DNA from: a virus
Direction: 5' to 3' (one strand)
DNA: 25,518 bases
Virus record (IMG/VR): IMGVR_UViG_3300027973_000204
Span: 1-25,518 of that record
Below, one piece after another: positions 14,509 to 21,299 of the stretch. The notes beneath the pieces are model-generated. The model was not told the origin of the DNA. It did not search any database and worked only from the letters and a program-made list of their open reading frames with translations. The position numbers and the translations under genes were made by a program. The number at the start of each line of letters is the position of its first letter. Position 1 is the stretch's first letter.

Positions 14509-14829
14509 TTACGATCCGAGCAAGCTGTTAGGATTGTAGACGCCAGTAACGCTAACCTTCACAACATCGCCTACGGTCTTGGTGTAAGACTCGCCCGTCT
14601 TGATGTAGCTGTTACCGCCAACAGTAAAGGTGGCAGGAACAGAAGCGCCAGAGCTGATGCCCTCGATCGACACGTTGTAGCGAGGGTTGTAGTAGGTAGT
14701 GACTGTGGGAGCGGTGTTTACCGTGCCGGGGTCAATGACGATCTCCGTCAGCTCACCCGTGATGCTCATAGAAATAAATTCCTCAACCCCTGTGATGCTT
14801 GCTACTCCTGTAAATCCTTTGTATGGCAT
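14509..14829 (-). CDS. Small tail-tube candidate (106 aa)
   Basis: The 106-residue beta-rich product contains ISMSITGELTEIVIDPG, an NPRYNVSIEGI strand and a second strand pair (TFTVGGNSYIKTG, VVKVSVTGVYNPN). Such short beta sandwiches without strong charge, in the tail operon before the chaperone, are typical of tail tube or tube-like proteins. The ATG at 14829 is preceded by AGGAAATAACAAT, nearly identical to that of the upstream gene. High expression would be expected for a tube protein, but no paralogy to the 88-residue gene is visible. Confidence 0.55.
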   Translation of the reverse strand: MPYKGFTGVASITGVEEFISMSITGELTEIVIDPGTVNTAPTVTTYYNPRYNVSIEGISSGASVPATFTVGGNSYIKTGESYTKTVGDVVKVSVTGVYNPNSLLGS

Positions 14830-14841
14830 ATTGTTATTTCC

Positions 14842-15108
14842 TTAAGCAATCGTGCTGAACGTCACGGCGGTGTTGGTAAGTCTGGCAAAATCCGTATTGG
14901 ATAAGCGCAACTCTTGGCGGAAAGCCGTAGGGCCAGACACGCCAGGATGTGCAAATGTATCGGGCAAAGTCTCTGTCACTGTCTCGATCCTTTTGTATTT
15001 CCTAAAGTGCTTTACCACGGTGCCGTCTGTTCCCGTGATGTAGACGTACTCGTCCGTGTTGCTGATGTTCTGGGAAATTCCAGCCGTCACTCCGTATGTC
15101 ATCGCCAT
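14842..15108 (-). CDS. Small tail protein, tube or tube-initiator candidate (88 aa)
   Basis: The 88-residue product has NTDEYVYITGTDGTVVKHF, KRIETVTETLPDTFA and a C-terminal strand pair (LRLSNTDFARLTN then AVTFSTIA). It follows the terminator candidate and precedes the 106-residue tube candidate, with the same type of ribosome binding leader (AGGAAAAAAACAAT before ATG 15108). It may be a second tube component or a tail completion protein. No family is recognised. Confidence 0.5.
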   Translation of the reverse strand: MAMTYGVTAGISQNISNTDEYVYITGTDGTVVKHFRKYKRIETVTETLPDTFAHPGVSGPTAFRQELRLSNTDFARLTNTAVTFSTIA

Positions 15109-15127
15109 ATTGTTTTTTTCCTACGTG

Positions 15128-15526
15128 TCAACTAGGCGTGACAAAGGCGGTGAATTTCACCGAATCCTCCATCACCTTGTCGTTGCTGCCTGTGCTTTCT
15201 TCGCCTAGGTATCCACCCATCAGAGTGGCGCCAGCTATAGTCGTCACGGCCGTCAGTTTTGTATTGAGCCAGTCGAAGTTTGTCCTGTGAGCTGTCACCG
15301 TGCTGGCCACTTCCAGCGGCGTCATAATTGAACAGGTGAAAGTAACCTTGCGGGTGGTGGCTAGAGATCCTTCCACAACTGGCACGCTGGACTCGGCGTG
15401 GACGATGCAGGCTGGGAGCTGTAGTTCCGCAATCCTGTGCCCTGCTTGAACGTATAGCCCAGCTGGCTTACTGGCTGTGGATAGGTAGGCGGCTAGGCCG
15501 TCCTCCGCTGCGAGTCTTAAACTCAT
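15128..15526 (-). CDS. Tail terminator or completion protein candidate (132 aa)
   Basis: The ATG at 15526 overlaps the preceding stop as ATGA. The 132-residue alpha/beta product starts with a helix (RLAAEDGLAAYLSTA), then LQLPACIVHAES, a central strand (TRKVTFTCSIMTP), and ends with DSVKFTAFVTP. Tail terminators cap the tube end and bind the head; genes in this position after the connector normally encode them. A loose pattern fit (helix, strand, central beta) supports this. Not proven by a motif. Confidence 0.55.
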   Translation of the reverse strand: MSLRLAAEDGLAAYLSTASKPAGLYVQAGHRIAELQLPACIVHAESSVPVVEGSLATTRKVTFTCSIMTPLEVASTVTAHRTNFDWLNTKLTAVTTIAGATLMGGYLGEESTGSNDKVMEDSVKFTAFVTPS

Positions 15527-15831
15527 CGCACGTCCTCTGGATCTGCCAGGATAAGAGTCGTGACGCCCTGGTCGGATTGCACGCCGGTAAGTCTTTTAGG
15601 CGATCCGCCCACCGTAACGATCGTCATTAGTGCGGGCAGGCTGACGGCGGCCGTCAGGCAAACGAACTCTGCATTTTGTGGATTTACAAATCCGCCCATG
15701 CCCAGCTCTGCGGTTTGTTCGCTGGGTGTGTAGACGCCACGGACGGCAAGGCCGGAGATAGTGGCAGTCGTCGGCATGGCCGCAATCATATCGGCCACCC
15801 CTGTGGTCATTATGGTTTGAATTTCGGTCAC
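15523..15831 (-). CDS. Head-tail connector or joining protein candidate (102 aa)
   Basis: The GTG start at 15831 has AAGG eight bases upstream. The 102-residue product is mostly beta: IQTIMTTGVADMIAAMP, TISGLAVRGVYTPSEQ and SLPALMTIVTVGGSPKRL. Small beta proteins of this size bridge head and tail in lambda-like phages (for example gpFII). Its position right before the terminator candidate fits. The intervening glycan cassette separates it from the capsid gene, which is unusual. Confidence 0.55.
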   Translation of the reverse strand: MTEIQTIMTTGVADMIAAMPTTATISGLAVRGVYTPSEQTAELGMGGFVNPQNAEFVCLTAAVSLPALMTIVTVGGSPKRLTGVQSDQGVTTLILADPEDVR

Positions 15832-15841
15832 GTCGTTGGCC

Positions 15842-16396
15842 TTATGTCAAAACTTTCACCCAGCAGTTCTGCTGAAAATCAACAGAGTTAAACGCTTCGG
15901 CCACGGCTCGATCTACCCCTGGCCACCCGCACATGTAGTCGTGCCCGGCAATCACCCCGCCTTTTTTTATCTTGGGCAGCCAAGCAGCAATATCCGCTTT
16001 CACGTTCTCGTAGTCGTGTGCGGCATCGATAAAAACGGAATCAAGACACTGATCGTGGAAGAAGTTGGCGCCCTTGAGACTAGTCATACGTAGCGGCACG
16101 AGCTGGCGGGATACTGGCTTTACGCTTGCCAGAAACTCTTCGTATAGCGTGCCGTTCTTAATGCACTCCTCGCCCGCGTGCTCTTCGCTACCTAGCCAAG
16201 TGTCGACAGCGTAGATCTCGATCCTGGGCGATTTGTTCCAAGCCTCGACCAGCAGAAACGCGGTAGACTTCCCCTTCCAGCTTCCAACCTCCACGATCTT
16301 TCCATCCATCGGGCAATCTGCCACTAGGCGCCGGTAAAGATCTGGAAAGCTAAACCAATCTTCCCCGCCAATGTTTAGGTGCTGTAGTTTTTCCAC
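15842..16396 (-). CDS. Class I SAM methyltransferase, sugar-type (184 aa)
   Basis: The start is set at GTG 16396, with AAGGA seven bases before it; an upstream in-frame ATG at 16465 would overlap the glycosyltransferase by about 90 bases. Residues 35-44 (VEVGSWKGKS) are the glycine-rich SAM-binding motif I, D65 ends the second strand, and DAAHDY at 124-129 and GGVIAGHDY at 147-154 follow. This layout matches small methyltransferases of the TylF/CmcI or Methyltransf_24 type, many of which methylate sugars. The DAAHD and GHDY acidic residues probably bind a metal. Together with two glycosyltransferase genes just upstream, it would add a methyl group to a glycan. The stop is ten bases before the head-tail joining gene. 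Confidence 0.85.
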   Translation of the reverse strand: MEKLQHLNIGGEDWFSFPDLYRRLVADCPMDGKIVEVGSWKGKSTAFLLVEAWNKSPRIEIYAVDTWLGSEEHAGEECIKNGTLYEEFLASVKPVSRQLVPLRMTSLKGANFFHDQCLDSVFIDAAHDYENVKADIAAWLPKIKKGGVIAGHDYMCGWPGVDRAVAEAFNSVDFQQNCWVKVLT

Positions 16397-17049
16397 TTTG
16401 TTTCCTTGGCCGTAGCCACGCGGGTGGCGTGTTGATGTTCTTTGTGAAATTCCGGCCCTGGACAAAACGTGCCACCCTCTGCCCCGATGTTTTGTATCCG
16501 GCTGACGTGCGGGAATAGTTCGCCCATTCCCGTCCGTTCACGCACCCGCTGAACTGATCCGTCCCAGAAATTACAATCCCAAGATGGAAAAAGATGTCTC
16601 TCAAATCGATCGCGCCAGGTTGCCCAGCCCCAAGGGGTGAACCAGTTTCTGAATCCACTGGCGTCGTTCTCTGCATCTCCGCCGTGTTGATTGTACCCAG
16701 ATACCGTTAGCACTTTTGGGCCAGCGTTCTGCCCTGCCCACTCGAACCACCGCAAGCAGTCTGGGCTGGGAACGGTATCGTCCTCTAGGTGAATGTGGTA
16801 ATCCGATTTTTTAAACCCGTACTTCATCGCGTACTGAATGGCATATCCGCAGCCCATGCGATGATCTGGAATGTGCACGCCGATGCCGTGCCCCTTGGCA
16901 ATTTCGGAAAGCTCTGCCGTCTTGTCCGATGGATCCAGAATGGCGGTGATCTCGTACTCGCCCACTCCGTCACACCATGCCAACGCCTTTAATACTTTGG
17001 CAAAGTATGTGGGCCGATTGTAGCCCGATATGGTGAGCGTCTTATCCAT
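16375..17049 (-). CDS. GT-A fold glycosyltransferase (224 aa)
   Basis: The ATG at 17049 overlaps the previous stop by 8 bases and has AAGGC two bases upstream. Residues 4-20 (TLTISGYNRPTYFAKVL) are the usual nucleotide-sugar-binding first strand and helix. The LEDD at 88-91 is the acidic metal-binding motif of GT-A enzymes. Residues 136-150 (NWFTPWGWATWRDRF) and SRIQNIGAEGG near 183-193 resemble a phage and bacterial group that transfers sugars to cell-surface or protein acceptors. The sugar donor and acceptor are unknown. It shares its operon with the bifunctional enzyme and the methyltransferase. Confidence 0.82.
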   Translation of the reverse strand: MDKTLTISGYNRPTYFAKVLKALAWCDGVGEYEITAILDPSDKTAELSEIAKGHGIGVHIPDHRMGCGYAIQYAMKYGFKKSDYHIHLEDDTVPSPDCLRWFEWAGQNAGPKVLTVSGYNQHGGDAENDASGFRNWFTPWGWATWRDRFERHLFPSWDCNFWDGSVQRVRERTGMGELFPHVSRIQNIGAEGGTFCPGPEFHKEHQHATRVATAKETKWKNYST

Positions 17050-19189
17050 TTGCCTTGAGCAAGGCGTAGGCCGCCAGATTGCCGCCAGTGCCTTTGTTGT
17101 TTTGTAAGGCGTCGGTGCCCAATCCTTCCGGCCTAATCTTTAGAGAGTTGCCACGGTTAAGTTCAGGCGTGTTGCAGACGAGCGTGGCTGTCCCGGCCTT
17201 CCGCAGCTCCGTGCTCATCATGTAATCGTCAGCAAGGAACTTGGCGCGAGCCACAGGACTCAGCCCGGCAAACTCACTGGCCGGAATGGCTGGCCACAGC
17301 TCGGCCTTCGGCATGTCCGAACGCCGACACATCACGCCGCCGAATCCTTCCAGAATCTCGGCGTGGCCGCCGTGATCCGGGGCGATGGCGTAGCCAGTGT
17401 TGCCCGTCATGAAAAATCCGCAGACGCCTAACGCCGTTTTGGGTCTGGTATCTAATTCTTCGGCGAGGGTCTGCAAAAGAAGTGGGCTGTAGAGGATGTC
17501 GTCATCCAGCCAGCAAATCTTGTCGTCGGGATCCCCGCCCACTTCCAGTGGGCCGATAAACTTGGTCGCCGGGCCGTAATCCTTTGTGCGGTGAATTTGC
17601 AATTTACCAGCATCAGCCAGCGCCTGTAGCTCTTTTGGAATATTCCCAAACCGTTCGCCTGTGCGTGCTAGTTTCTCAGGCACAGACAGAATGATCTGAT
17701 CTGCCGGGCGTGATTGCGCTAGTAGGCTTTGGATCGTAGGCAAAATCTTACCGATGCGTGTGGGCGTAGTGGTTAGACCAACGATGACTGTCCCCGCTTG
17801 ATCGACAGGATCTGGCAGGCGTGTGGCTCCGGCTGGCAGTGTGCCCTGTGCCAAAAGATCCATATCCCAGCGCAAGGCTGGGACGACCACATCTTTGCCG
17901 CACTTCACAAATAGCAAGATCCTGCCCAGGGTTTTGCTGATCGCGTCCTGAACGCTCGTGCAAATGTTTAAGCGTTTGCCAAACTTATCTTCGCCAGGGT
18001 TAGTGATGAATAGATGCTGTAAGCCAGCGGGCTGATCGGATGTGTCCATCATTAGTTTTGATGTTCGCACTGCGTCTGGCAGATCGCCTTGGTAGATGAT
18101 GGTGATCTGCCCCCAGGCTGCGCGGAACGCTTCTTTAAGGCATCGATCTGCGTCGGCTGTTTGACCGACTACCCGGAGCGATTGTTCCAGCAAAAAGTTT
18201 GGCATGTGGCCGTACCACTTGGCATCTAAATTCCAGACGACTCCGGCCGGTGGCGTAAGCGTCATAATCATCTGAAGCAGTCGCACGGCTTCGTGATAGT
18301 TGCCGTCGTCCATGAGTTGCGTTGCGTAGTGCCCGTAAGCCTCGCGTCGCGTGGGCTGGATCATTACTGCCTCACCCAGATATTTCCTGCGTTTGGCTGG
18401 ATCGGCACACATCACGCCAGCCATGCACAAAAGCTGGTACCGTTCTGTAATGCCTACGTCTGGATGCTCTAAGGCAAGGAGCACTGGGCCGATGGCAGTC
18501 TGGTAATCGTTCCGCAGAAACGACTCCATGCCGATGTAGTACCAGTTCATCCCGGCACCCTCTAAAACGCTGTTCAGGATTCGCTTGTTCCGATCGCTTG
18601 AGTTCTTTTTGCAGTTGTTGGGTGCGTGGACGATGACGAGGCCGTCGGCCAGTCCGACTTCCATGTTTGGAATTGGCTTTACCCGTTCGTGGATCGATCG
18701 CTCCCACACGGCCGGTAGGAACCCATCGGCCTGCCGGCGGAAGATCCTCTCTCTGCGGTTTTGCCGCATTCCACTATTTTGCACATCGTACCGGGTGACT
18801 AGGATGTCCCAGCCTTTATCTACCTTTTCCCGTTCCTCAATAACGTGCCGGTGGATCTTGGCTTGGTCGCCATCGAACAAGTCATCGCAATCTGCCCAGA
18901 TGACGTACTTCCCTTTTGCCAGGTTAAACGCCTGATTCCTTGCAGCGGCAAAATTATCGATATGAGGCCAGTCCCTATGCTCTGGGCTGTTCTGGTATTC
19001 CCCCCAGACTAAAGCCTCGCCTGCGGCCTCCTGCGCGCAAATACGCACACTGTGCGCCTCATTTTTGCCTACTGCCGCCACGACGACGACCTCGTCCCAT
19101 AGGCCACGGGCGGATTGAATAAGGCGTTTAAGAATGTCGCCCTCATTGGGGCCGACGATTAAAGCAAGAGACACTAGGGGGTTATTCAT
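17042..19189 (-). CDS. Two-domain glycosyltransferase with TPR-like middle (715 aa)
   Basis: The product has three parts. Residues 1-195 form a family 2 glycosyltransferase domain: LALIVGPNEGDIL is the first strand and helix, and WADCDD at 98-103 is the acidic DxD. Residues about 205-400 are helical repeats in the TPR style (AIGPVLLALEHP, NYHEAVRLLQMI). Residues 467-715 form a second GT-A domain starting VIVGLTTTPTRIGKIL, with WLDDDI at 560-565 as its acidic motif and DHGGHAEILEGFGG further on. Such double enzymes can add two sugars in sequence or bind large acceptors through the repeats. No ribosome binding site is visible before ATG 19189, and a strong hairpin lies between it and the capsid gene. 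It begins the glycan cassette. Confidence 0.85.
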   Translation of the reverse strand: MNNPLVSLALIVGPNEGDILKRLIQSARGLWDEVVVVAAVGKNEAHSVRICAQEAAGEALVWGEYQNSPEHRDWPHIDNFAAARNQAFNLAKGKYVIWADCDDLFDGDQAKIHRHVIEEREKVDKGWDILVTRYDVQNSGMRQNRRERIFRRQADGFLPAVWERSIHERVKPIPNMEVGLADGLVIVHAPNNCKKNSSDRNKRILNSVLEGAGMNWYYIGMESFLRNDYQTAIGPVLLALEHPDVGITERYQLLCMAGVMCADPAKRRKYLGEAVMIQPTRREAYGHYATQLMDDGNYHEAVRLLQMIMTLTPPAGVVWNLDAKWYGHMPNFLLEQSLRVVGQTADADRCLKEAFRAAWGQITIIYQGDLPDAVRTSKLMMDTSDQPAGLQHLFITNPGEDKFGKRLNICTSVQDAISKTLGRILLFVKCGKDVVVPALRWDMDLLAQGTLPAGATRLPDPVDQAGTVIVGLTTTPTRIGKILPTIQSLLAQSRPADQIILSVPEKLARTGERFGNIPKELQALADAGKLQIHRTKDYGPATKFIGPLEVGGDPDDKICWLDDDILYSPLLLQTLAEELDTRPKTALGVCGFFMTGNTGYAIAPDHGGHAEILEGFGGVMCRRSDMPKAELWPAIPASEFAGLSPVARAKFLADDYMMSTELRKAGTATLVCNTPELNRGNSLKIRPEGLGTDALQNNKGTGGNLAAYALLKANG

Positions 19190-19206
19190 ATTTTTTGAGT
19201 GGGAAA

Positions 19207-19236
19207 GCCCGGACGCACCCCCCGATGCGTCCGGGC
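19207..19236 (-). terminator. Strong hairpin after the major capsid gene
   Basis: The bases 19207-19217 and 19226-19236 are perfect inverted repeats of 11 bases (GC-rich) with an 8-base loop, 21 bases beyond the capsid stop. On the minus strand the stem is followed by only three T and then CCCACTC, so a classic U-run is weak. It could be a partial terminator, an attenuator or an RNA-stabilising 3' end for the abundant capsid message. It separates capsid from glycan cassette expression. Confidence 0.7.
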
Positions 19237-19256
19237 AACCCGGATGATTCTGTAAC

Positions 19257-20135
19257 TTACACGATCCGAACGAGCGAACCGGCCGATCCCTTTGCCGCTC
19301 CGTAGATGAGGCAATAGGTGCGCTGCACGCTGCCGGTCACGAGCGAGTAGCTCTCGCGAACCTGGAGCGACAGACCGCTCTTGGCTTCCGTCACGTTGGC
19401 AACGGTGCCGCTGAACTCAACATTAGGAATCTCGGGCAGACGAGCCGCCACGATGATCGCTTCCTGTTGGGCCATAAATCCTTTCGATACCGCAGAGGGC
19501 AAAGAAGGATAGTTGTAGATGCTGACGCCGTGAACTTCGCCGAGGCTGGCGCCGCCGACGAGGTCGGTGGAGCGCTGGCCGTTTGCCACAACCACGGAAT
19601 CTTTAGAAAGATTGGCGTAGTTGGTAGGGCTGAGAACGGCAAACCGTCCACCCATAGGAGCCTTGGCGGTGTTGAGTTGAGCCGCGATGTCGACGATGGA
19701 ACCAAAGGTCACTGCACCGGCCGCGATGGTGGCGGTCGTGGTGTAGTTGCTGTTGGTGACCAACGCGAGAACGGTATCAATCATGCTCTTTCCGAGAGCG
19801 TGGGCCGCTTGCGCTGCAAAGCGCTCGACCAAGTTAATCGAGGAGCTGGTGCGCTCGTCATCATTCAAAGCGTACGAGACGTGTTTGAAATTTGAGAGGG
19901 TTACCACAACATCCGTCTGGGATGCGTCGCCAGCCACGTATCCGGCCGTGCTGGAATAATCCGAGGCAGACTGAATCGAGACGGTGTGGGTTACGATCGC
20001 GTCACCCTTGCGGGCGGTAGCGTCCGAGAAATCGGAAACGCCGGAAGCGATCCATGAGTAGTTTTCAACCAGCAATTCGAGAGCACGTTGTGCTACGACT
20101 TTGCCGTTGCTCGTTGTTGCGAGGCTATTTGCCAT
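19257..20135 (-). CDS. Major capsid protein (292 aa)
   Basis: The ATG at 20135 has a strong ribosome binding site (AGAAGGA, seven bases upstream). The 292-residue product has an early helical arm (VVAQRALELLVENYSW), a beta-rich DSDYSSTAGYVAGDASQ-like region, a helix (RFAAQAAHALGKSMIDTVLA), and strands such as GGRFAVLSPTNYANL. The layout agrees with HK97-fold coat proteins, especially the P22-like type, in which this sort of AALGKSxxDTVLA helix and YNYPSLP strand occur. It sits right after the protease-scaffold gene, where the major capsid gene is expected. Confidence 0.8.
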   Translation of the reverse strand: MANSLATTSNGKVVAQRALELLVENYSWIASGVSDFSDATARKGDAIVTHTVSIQSASDYSSTAGYVAGDASQTDVVVTLSNFKHVSYALNDDERTSSSINLVERFAAQAAHALGKSMIDTVLALVTNSNYTTTATIAAGAVTFGSIVDIAAQLNTAKAPMGGRFAVLSPTNYANLSKDSVVVANGQRSTDLVGGASLGEVHGVSIYNYPSLPSAVSKGFMAQQEAIIVAARLPEIPNVEFSGTVANVTEAKSGLSLQVRESYSLVTGSVQRTYCLIYGAAKGSAGSLVRIV

Positions 20136-20156
20136 AGTTCTATCCTTCTTTCTTAG

Positions 20157-20597
20157 TTATCGTGCGAGCTTGATTTGGTTGAAAATCTCCGCCGCACGAC
20201 GGGGATCTTTTTCTGCGTTAAACTTCGCGAGAAGTTCATTACGAGAAAGGGGTTTGGATTCGCTGATCTCGACGGGCTGGGTGCCTTTGCTGGCTTCCAG
20301 CTCGACAGTGAGGCGAGCGAGCTTGGTTTCGAGAGCGACGATCTTGTCGTTAGATTCTAGATCAGCCTTGGCTTCAGGAGCGGCTTCGACTGCTGGAGCT
20401 TCTTCTGCCACGGGTGCTTCGGCTACTGCGGGCGCTTCTTCGACCACGGCTTCAAACTTGGCGGCAAATTTGCCGACGAGTTCGTCGATGCGGGCGGAGA
20501 GAGCGGCGATGGCCTGCTCGGCATTAAACGCCGGGGCCGCCGGTGCTTCGGGCGCGGCTTCGATTACCGGCGCTGATTCTTTTACGGTTGTGTCCAT
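20157..20597 (-). CDS. Internal in-frame scaffold protein (146 aa)
   Basis: An ATG at 20597 in the protease frame begins an acidic, Ala and Pro rich protein with helical heptads (AEQAIAALSARIDELVGKF, KIVALETKLARLTVELEASK) and a C-terminal basic helix (RAAEIFNQIKLAR). This is the composition of a phage scaffold, which helps capsid subunits form the prohead and then leaves. In lambda the Nu3 scaffold is made the same way from gene C. The ribosome binding site is weak, so the internal start is a prediction by analogy. Confidence 0.5.
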   Translation of the reverse strand: MDTTVKESAPVIEAAPEAPAAPAFNAEQAIAALSARIDELVGKFAAKFEAVVEEAPAVAEAPVAEEAPAVEAAPEAKADLESNDKIVALETKLARLTVELEASKGTQPVEISESKPLSRNELLAKFNAEKDPRRAAEIFNQIKLAR

Positions 20598-21044
20598 ATT
20601 AAGCGATTTACGTGTGTCAACCCGTGCGGAATAAACGCCGGTCGGATTGGCCGCTGGAGTGGTTACAAGATCGACCGAGTAGAGCGTGCTAACGTCAGCC
20701 AGTTGGGTGCCGTCCTCTGCCATCCTAGGCACGCCACTAAAACTGATAGAGAATCCGATCTGCCCAGGCAGCGTGCCGATTAGTTCGCTGAAGTAGGCAA
20801 AGCCTTCATGGCTTTCAAATAAGGTGAGATCCGCACGGACACGGCCGCCGTCTAAGGTAAAGTTTTCTAGGTATCCGATGATGTTGGAAACACTAGAGCT
20901 GTGGTCAGAGAGTACCTTTACTTGGCCGAGATCGTTACCAGCTTGGACAACTTGTTCCAGAGTGTCTGCGTCGATGACCATCCCGTGACCCAAAGCAGGG
21001 CCAGCGGTGATGACGGAAATTCCCTTAAATAGTTTTTGAGCCAT
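20157..21044 (-). CDS. Prohead protease fused to scaffold domain, internal scaffold start
   Basis: Residues 1-145 look like a phage prohead serine protease: DHSSSVSNIIGYLEN at 47-61 with His48 as likely catalytic base, GFSISFSG at 97-104 holding the likely nucleophile (Ser99 or Ser101), and VDLVTTPAANPTGVYS at 124-139. From residue 150 (MDTTVKESAP, ATG at 20597) an Ala, Glu, Pro and Val rich coiled-coil domain follows, like lambda Nu3 within gpC. The internal ATG would make a separate scaffold of about 146 residues. The ATG at 21044 lies in a 7-base stem and has no ribosome binding site. The enzyme cleaves scaffold and capsid parts during maturation. Confidence 0.82.
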   Translation of the reverse strand: MAQKLFKGISVITAGPALGHGMVIDADTLEQVVQAGNDLGQVKVLSDHSSSVSNIIGYLENFTLDGGRVRADLTLFESHEGFAYFSELIGTLPGQIGFSISFSGVPRMAEDGTQLADVSTLYSVDLVTTPAANPTGVYSARVDTRKSLNMDTTVKESAPVIEAAPEAPAAPAFNAEQAIAALSARIDELVGKFAAKFEAVVEEAPAVAEAPVAEEAPAVEAAPEAKADLESNDKIVALETKLARLTVELEASKGTQPVEISESKPLSRNELLAKFNAEKDPRRAAEIFNQIKLAR

Positions 21045-21057
21045 GCCCGCGCATGGC
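21040..21057 (-). promoter_or_regulatory. Hairpin containing the protease start codon
   Basis: GCCATGC at 21040-21046 and GCATGGC at 21051-21057 are perfect inverted repeats around CCGC, and the protease ATG (21044-21042) lies in the downstream arm of the transcript. This could limit initiation on the full-length protein and favour the internal scaffold start, keeping scaffold in excess over protease. Confidence 0.4.
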
Positions 21058-21065
21058 GTGTCAAA

Positions 21066-21263
21066 TTACTCCTGCGGAGGAGGCGGAGTCAGGTGGGCGT
21101 TAATCTTTTCTAGTTCTGCTACGGCCTTTTTCAGTAGTGCCTCGGTACGTAGCGATGAGTTTGATATTTGAAAAACAAAGACCGGCAGCAAAAGAATTAA
21201 AATACCTAATACGATAGCTACAACTATCAGGCAAAGTGCGCTAAACATTCCAAAGCCTTCCAT
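21066..21263 (-). CDS. Small single-span membrane protein (65 aa)
   Basis: The 65-residue product has a long hydrophobic segment at residues 8-32 (LCLIVVAIVLGILILLLPV), then a short helix with alternating charge (LLKKAVAELEKINAH) and PPPPQE at the end. An internal ATG at 21248 has GGAAGG seven bases upstream and may be the real start, giving a 60-residue protein. Such proteins among head genes are known from other phages but have no clear function; a host-membrane role is possible. Confidence 0.55.
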   Translation of the reverse strand: MEGFGMFSALCLIVVAIVLGILILLLPVFVFQISNSSLRTEALLKKAVAELEKINAHLTPPPPQE

Positions 21264-21267
21264 CCTA

Positions 21268-21294
21268 TAAGCCTGCTCCTACCCAGCAGGCTTA
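21268..21294 (-). promoter_or_regulatory. Perfect 10-base hairpin between portal and membrane-protein genes
   Basis: TAAGCCTGCT at 21268-21277 and AGCAGGCTTA at 21285-21294 are exact inverted repeats around a 7-base loop. The stem lies just after the portal stop and five bases before the next gene's start. No T-run follows, so it is more likely an RNA processing or stability element or a translational control hairpin than a terminator. Confidence 0.5.
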
Positions 21295-21299
21295 ATCAA

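Noticed and set aside
13931-14829. Programmed frameshift in the tail chaperone region
   Set aside because: No X-XXY-YYZ slippery sequence at a suitable overlap was seen by eye.
19467-19895. 142-codon plus-strand frame
   Set aside because: It lies fully inside the capsid gene on the other strand and shows no known fold or start signal.
20101-20634. 177-codon plus-strand frame with long Ser/Ala runs
   Set aside because: It is the mirror of the Ala/Glu-rich scaffold coding sequence and arises from its composition.
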